From the NCBI GenBank assembly GCA_023386455.1, contig JAEWJO010000328.1, forward strand, positions 1 to 6,569: a stretch of DNA of 6,569 bases. Reading direction: 5' to 3'. Positions within the stretch are counted from its first letter, which is position 1, and each line of letters begins with the position of its first letter. A program made the position numbers and the translations under genes. This DNA is from Pseudomonadota bacterium (GTDB taxonomy: Bacteria; Myxococcota_A; Polyangia; Haliangiales; Haliangiaceae). Positions 5,618 to 6,569 of this stretch are shown piece by piece. Under the pieces are notes generated by a model. The model was not told the origin of the DNA, ran no database searches, and was given only the letters and a program-made list of their open reading frames with translations.

Positions 5618-6532
5618 ATGAGCAACAAGCCCATCCTCTTGGCCGCGCTGATCAGCGTGGCAGTCCCGTCCGCCAACGCATTCGCCGACGATGGCGCCGC
5701 TTCGACGGCGCAGAGCAGCGCCGGTGGCTCGGGCGGTCGTCGCCAGAACTCCCTGAGCAGTGACGTGGCCGTCCGCCACCGCCGCCTGCTCGTCAAGAAC
5801 CGCTTCGAAGCGACGCCGCTGTTCGAGTCGACGATCAACGCCGAGTTCCAGCACATCGTCGGCGGTGGTCTCAAGCTCGAGTACCACCTCGGCGACATGC
5901 TCTCGATCGGCGCCATCGGCGTCGGCTCGACGCAGTTCAACACGAAGCTCGTCGACCGCATCGTCCCGACTCTCGAGGACGGCTCGGACCCGATGACGCG
6001 CGAGCCGTCGAGGGACGAGTTCACGCTGCGCCTCAACACGATGCCGATCCACGGCGCGGGCTACATCAGCATCACGCCGTGGTACGGCAAGCTCGCCGCG
6101 TTCAGCCAGGCGTACGTCGCGTTCGACTTCTACTTCCAGGCCGGCGTGTCGTTCGCGCAGCTGAAGAGCGATTGCCCGCCGAGCGTCTGCAACGACCCGT
6201 CGCCCGGCAAGCCGCGCCCGGGCGGTCCCATGGGCGAGATGCTCCCCGCCGACAACAACCCGAACAACGACCCGCCGCTCAACGACGGTAGCCGTGTCGG
6301 TCTGTACCTCGGCGGTGGCATCCACGTCTTCCTGAATGACTTCCTCGCGCTCGACCTCTCGGTCCGCGACTACGCGTTCAGCGACAACCCGTCGGGCGCC
6401 GACTACAACGCGGACCTCTTTGTCGGCAAGAACGACCAGACCGGCGACGACGACAACCGCTTCCTGCACCACCTGTTCTTCGGTGCGGGCATCTCGATCA
6501 TGTTCCCGACCACGGTGAAGCGGACGCCCTGA
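5618..6532 (+). CDS. Outer-membrane beta-barrel protein, second of the tandem pair
   Basis: A 304-residue exported protein of unknown role. Residues 1-23 are a signal peptide (core ILLAALISVAVPSA, cleavage AFA|DD). A short Ser/Gly-rich linker (~24-45) replaces the long acidic linker of the upstream gene. The barrel follows the same pattern as its neighbour: VGGGLKLEYHLGDMLSIGAIG aligns with the first protein's GGEFAYYLTDVLAIGVEG; WYGKLAAFSQAYVAFDFYFQAG with VYGKFAVLDHRLVAWEVFFTAG; HVFLNDFLALDLSVRDYAF with RFFLAKWLTVNVGIRDYMF; both end in a 'PTT' strand. They are therefore distant paralogues. Distinctive here is a long Pro/Asn/Gly-rich loop (~184-230) with two cysteines, C186 and C191 (CPPSVC), probably disulfide-bonded on an exposed loop. 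It is translated from its own GGAG site and likely co-transcribed with the upstream barrel. Confidence 0.88.
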   Translation: MSNKPILLAALISVAVPSANAFADDGAASTAQSSAGGSGGRRQNSLSSDVAVRHRRLLVKNRFEATPLFESTINAEFQHIVGGGLKLEYHLGDMLSIGAIGVGSTQFNTKLVDRIVPTLEDGSDPMTREPSRDEFTLRLNTMPIHGAGYISITPWYGKLAAFSQAYVAFDFYFQAGVSFAQLKSDCPPSVCNDPSPGKPRPGGPMGEMLPADNNPNNDPPLNDGSRVGLYLGGGIHVFLNDFLALDLSVRDYAFSDNPSGADYNADLFVGKNDQTGDDDNRFLHHLFFGAGISIMFPTTVKRTP

Positions 6533-6569
6533 CTCGGACGGCGAAGGCCAACGATCTTCACGCCCTGCC
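6533..6569. other. Non-coding end of window
   Basis: The 37 bases after the second barrel gene show no start codon with a ribosome site and no hairpin followed by a T-run. Nothing can be assigned. Confidence 0.4.

Noticed and set aside
4573..6039. Long minus-strand open frame (488 codons) opposite both barrel genes
   Set aside because: It runs across two well-supported plus-strand genes and their intergenic gap, and the translation is low-complexity Arg/Val/Glu without motifs; antisense open frames are expected at this GC3.
1..6569. Undescribed defence, mobile or CRISPR-like system
   Set aside because: No direct-repeat array, transposase, integrase, toxin-antitoxin pair, nuclease or reverse transcriptase is visible on either strand; the genes are housekeeping or envelope genes.

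Overview
This is a GC-rich window (roughly two-thirds G+C, third codon positions almost always G or C) that looks like a chromosomal segment of a myxobacterium or a close relative (Myxococcota, former Deltaproteobacteria). Three things point there: the SMC head carries the 'LFLGTGVGTKAY..IEQGR' wording I associate with that group; there is a tandem pair of small outer-membrane beta-barrels resembling the myxobacterial OM beta-barrel family; and FtsY has an N-terminal membrane anchor followed by a Glu-rich linker. The assignment comes from remembered family features, not from a search.

Layout. Positions 1-1503 (minus strand) hold the N-terminal 501 codons of the chromosome-segregation ATPase SMC; the gene runs off the left edge inside its first coiled coil. 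A short divergent intergenic region (1504-1561) separates it from a plus-strand series. The first plus gene (1562-3271) encodes an exported, single-pass membrane protein with Ig-like and carboxypeptidase-regulatory-like beta-sandwich domains on both sides of its transmembrane helix. Thirty-six bases later comes ftsY (from 3308), the membrane receptor of the signal recognition particle. After a 128-base, palindrome-rich gap, two consecutive genes (4624-5601 and 5618-6532, 16 bases apart, the second with a clear GGAG ribosome site) encode distantly paralogous outer-membrane beta-barrel proteins.

The most striking observation is in ftsY. The frame is interrupted by a TAG at 4379-4381, exactly where the family normally has a residue in '..CDEL-x-VPVRFIGVGE..'. 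The same frame then continues for 37 well-conserved codons to a normal TGA at 4493-4495. ftsY is essential in the bacteria where it has been tested and the lost tail contains the closing-loop motif, so this is a sequence error, a very recent nonsense mutation, or amber readthrough/recoding. Synonymous codon choice also changes sharply at this point (about 3% A/T-ending codons before, about 30% after).

Functionally the genes belong to separate housekeeping and envelope tasks: chromosome condensation (SMC), co-translational membrane targeting (FtsY), and envelope proteins of unknown role (the Ig-like membrane protein and the two barrels). I see no RNA gene, CRISPR array, insertion sequence or phage gene, and no convincing new multi-gene system. 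The interest lies in the interrupted ftsY, an enlarged loop in the SMC head, the two-sided domain architecture of the membrane protein, and the barrel pair.
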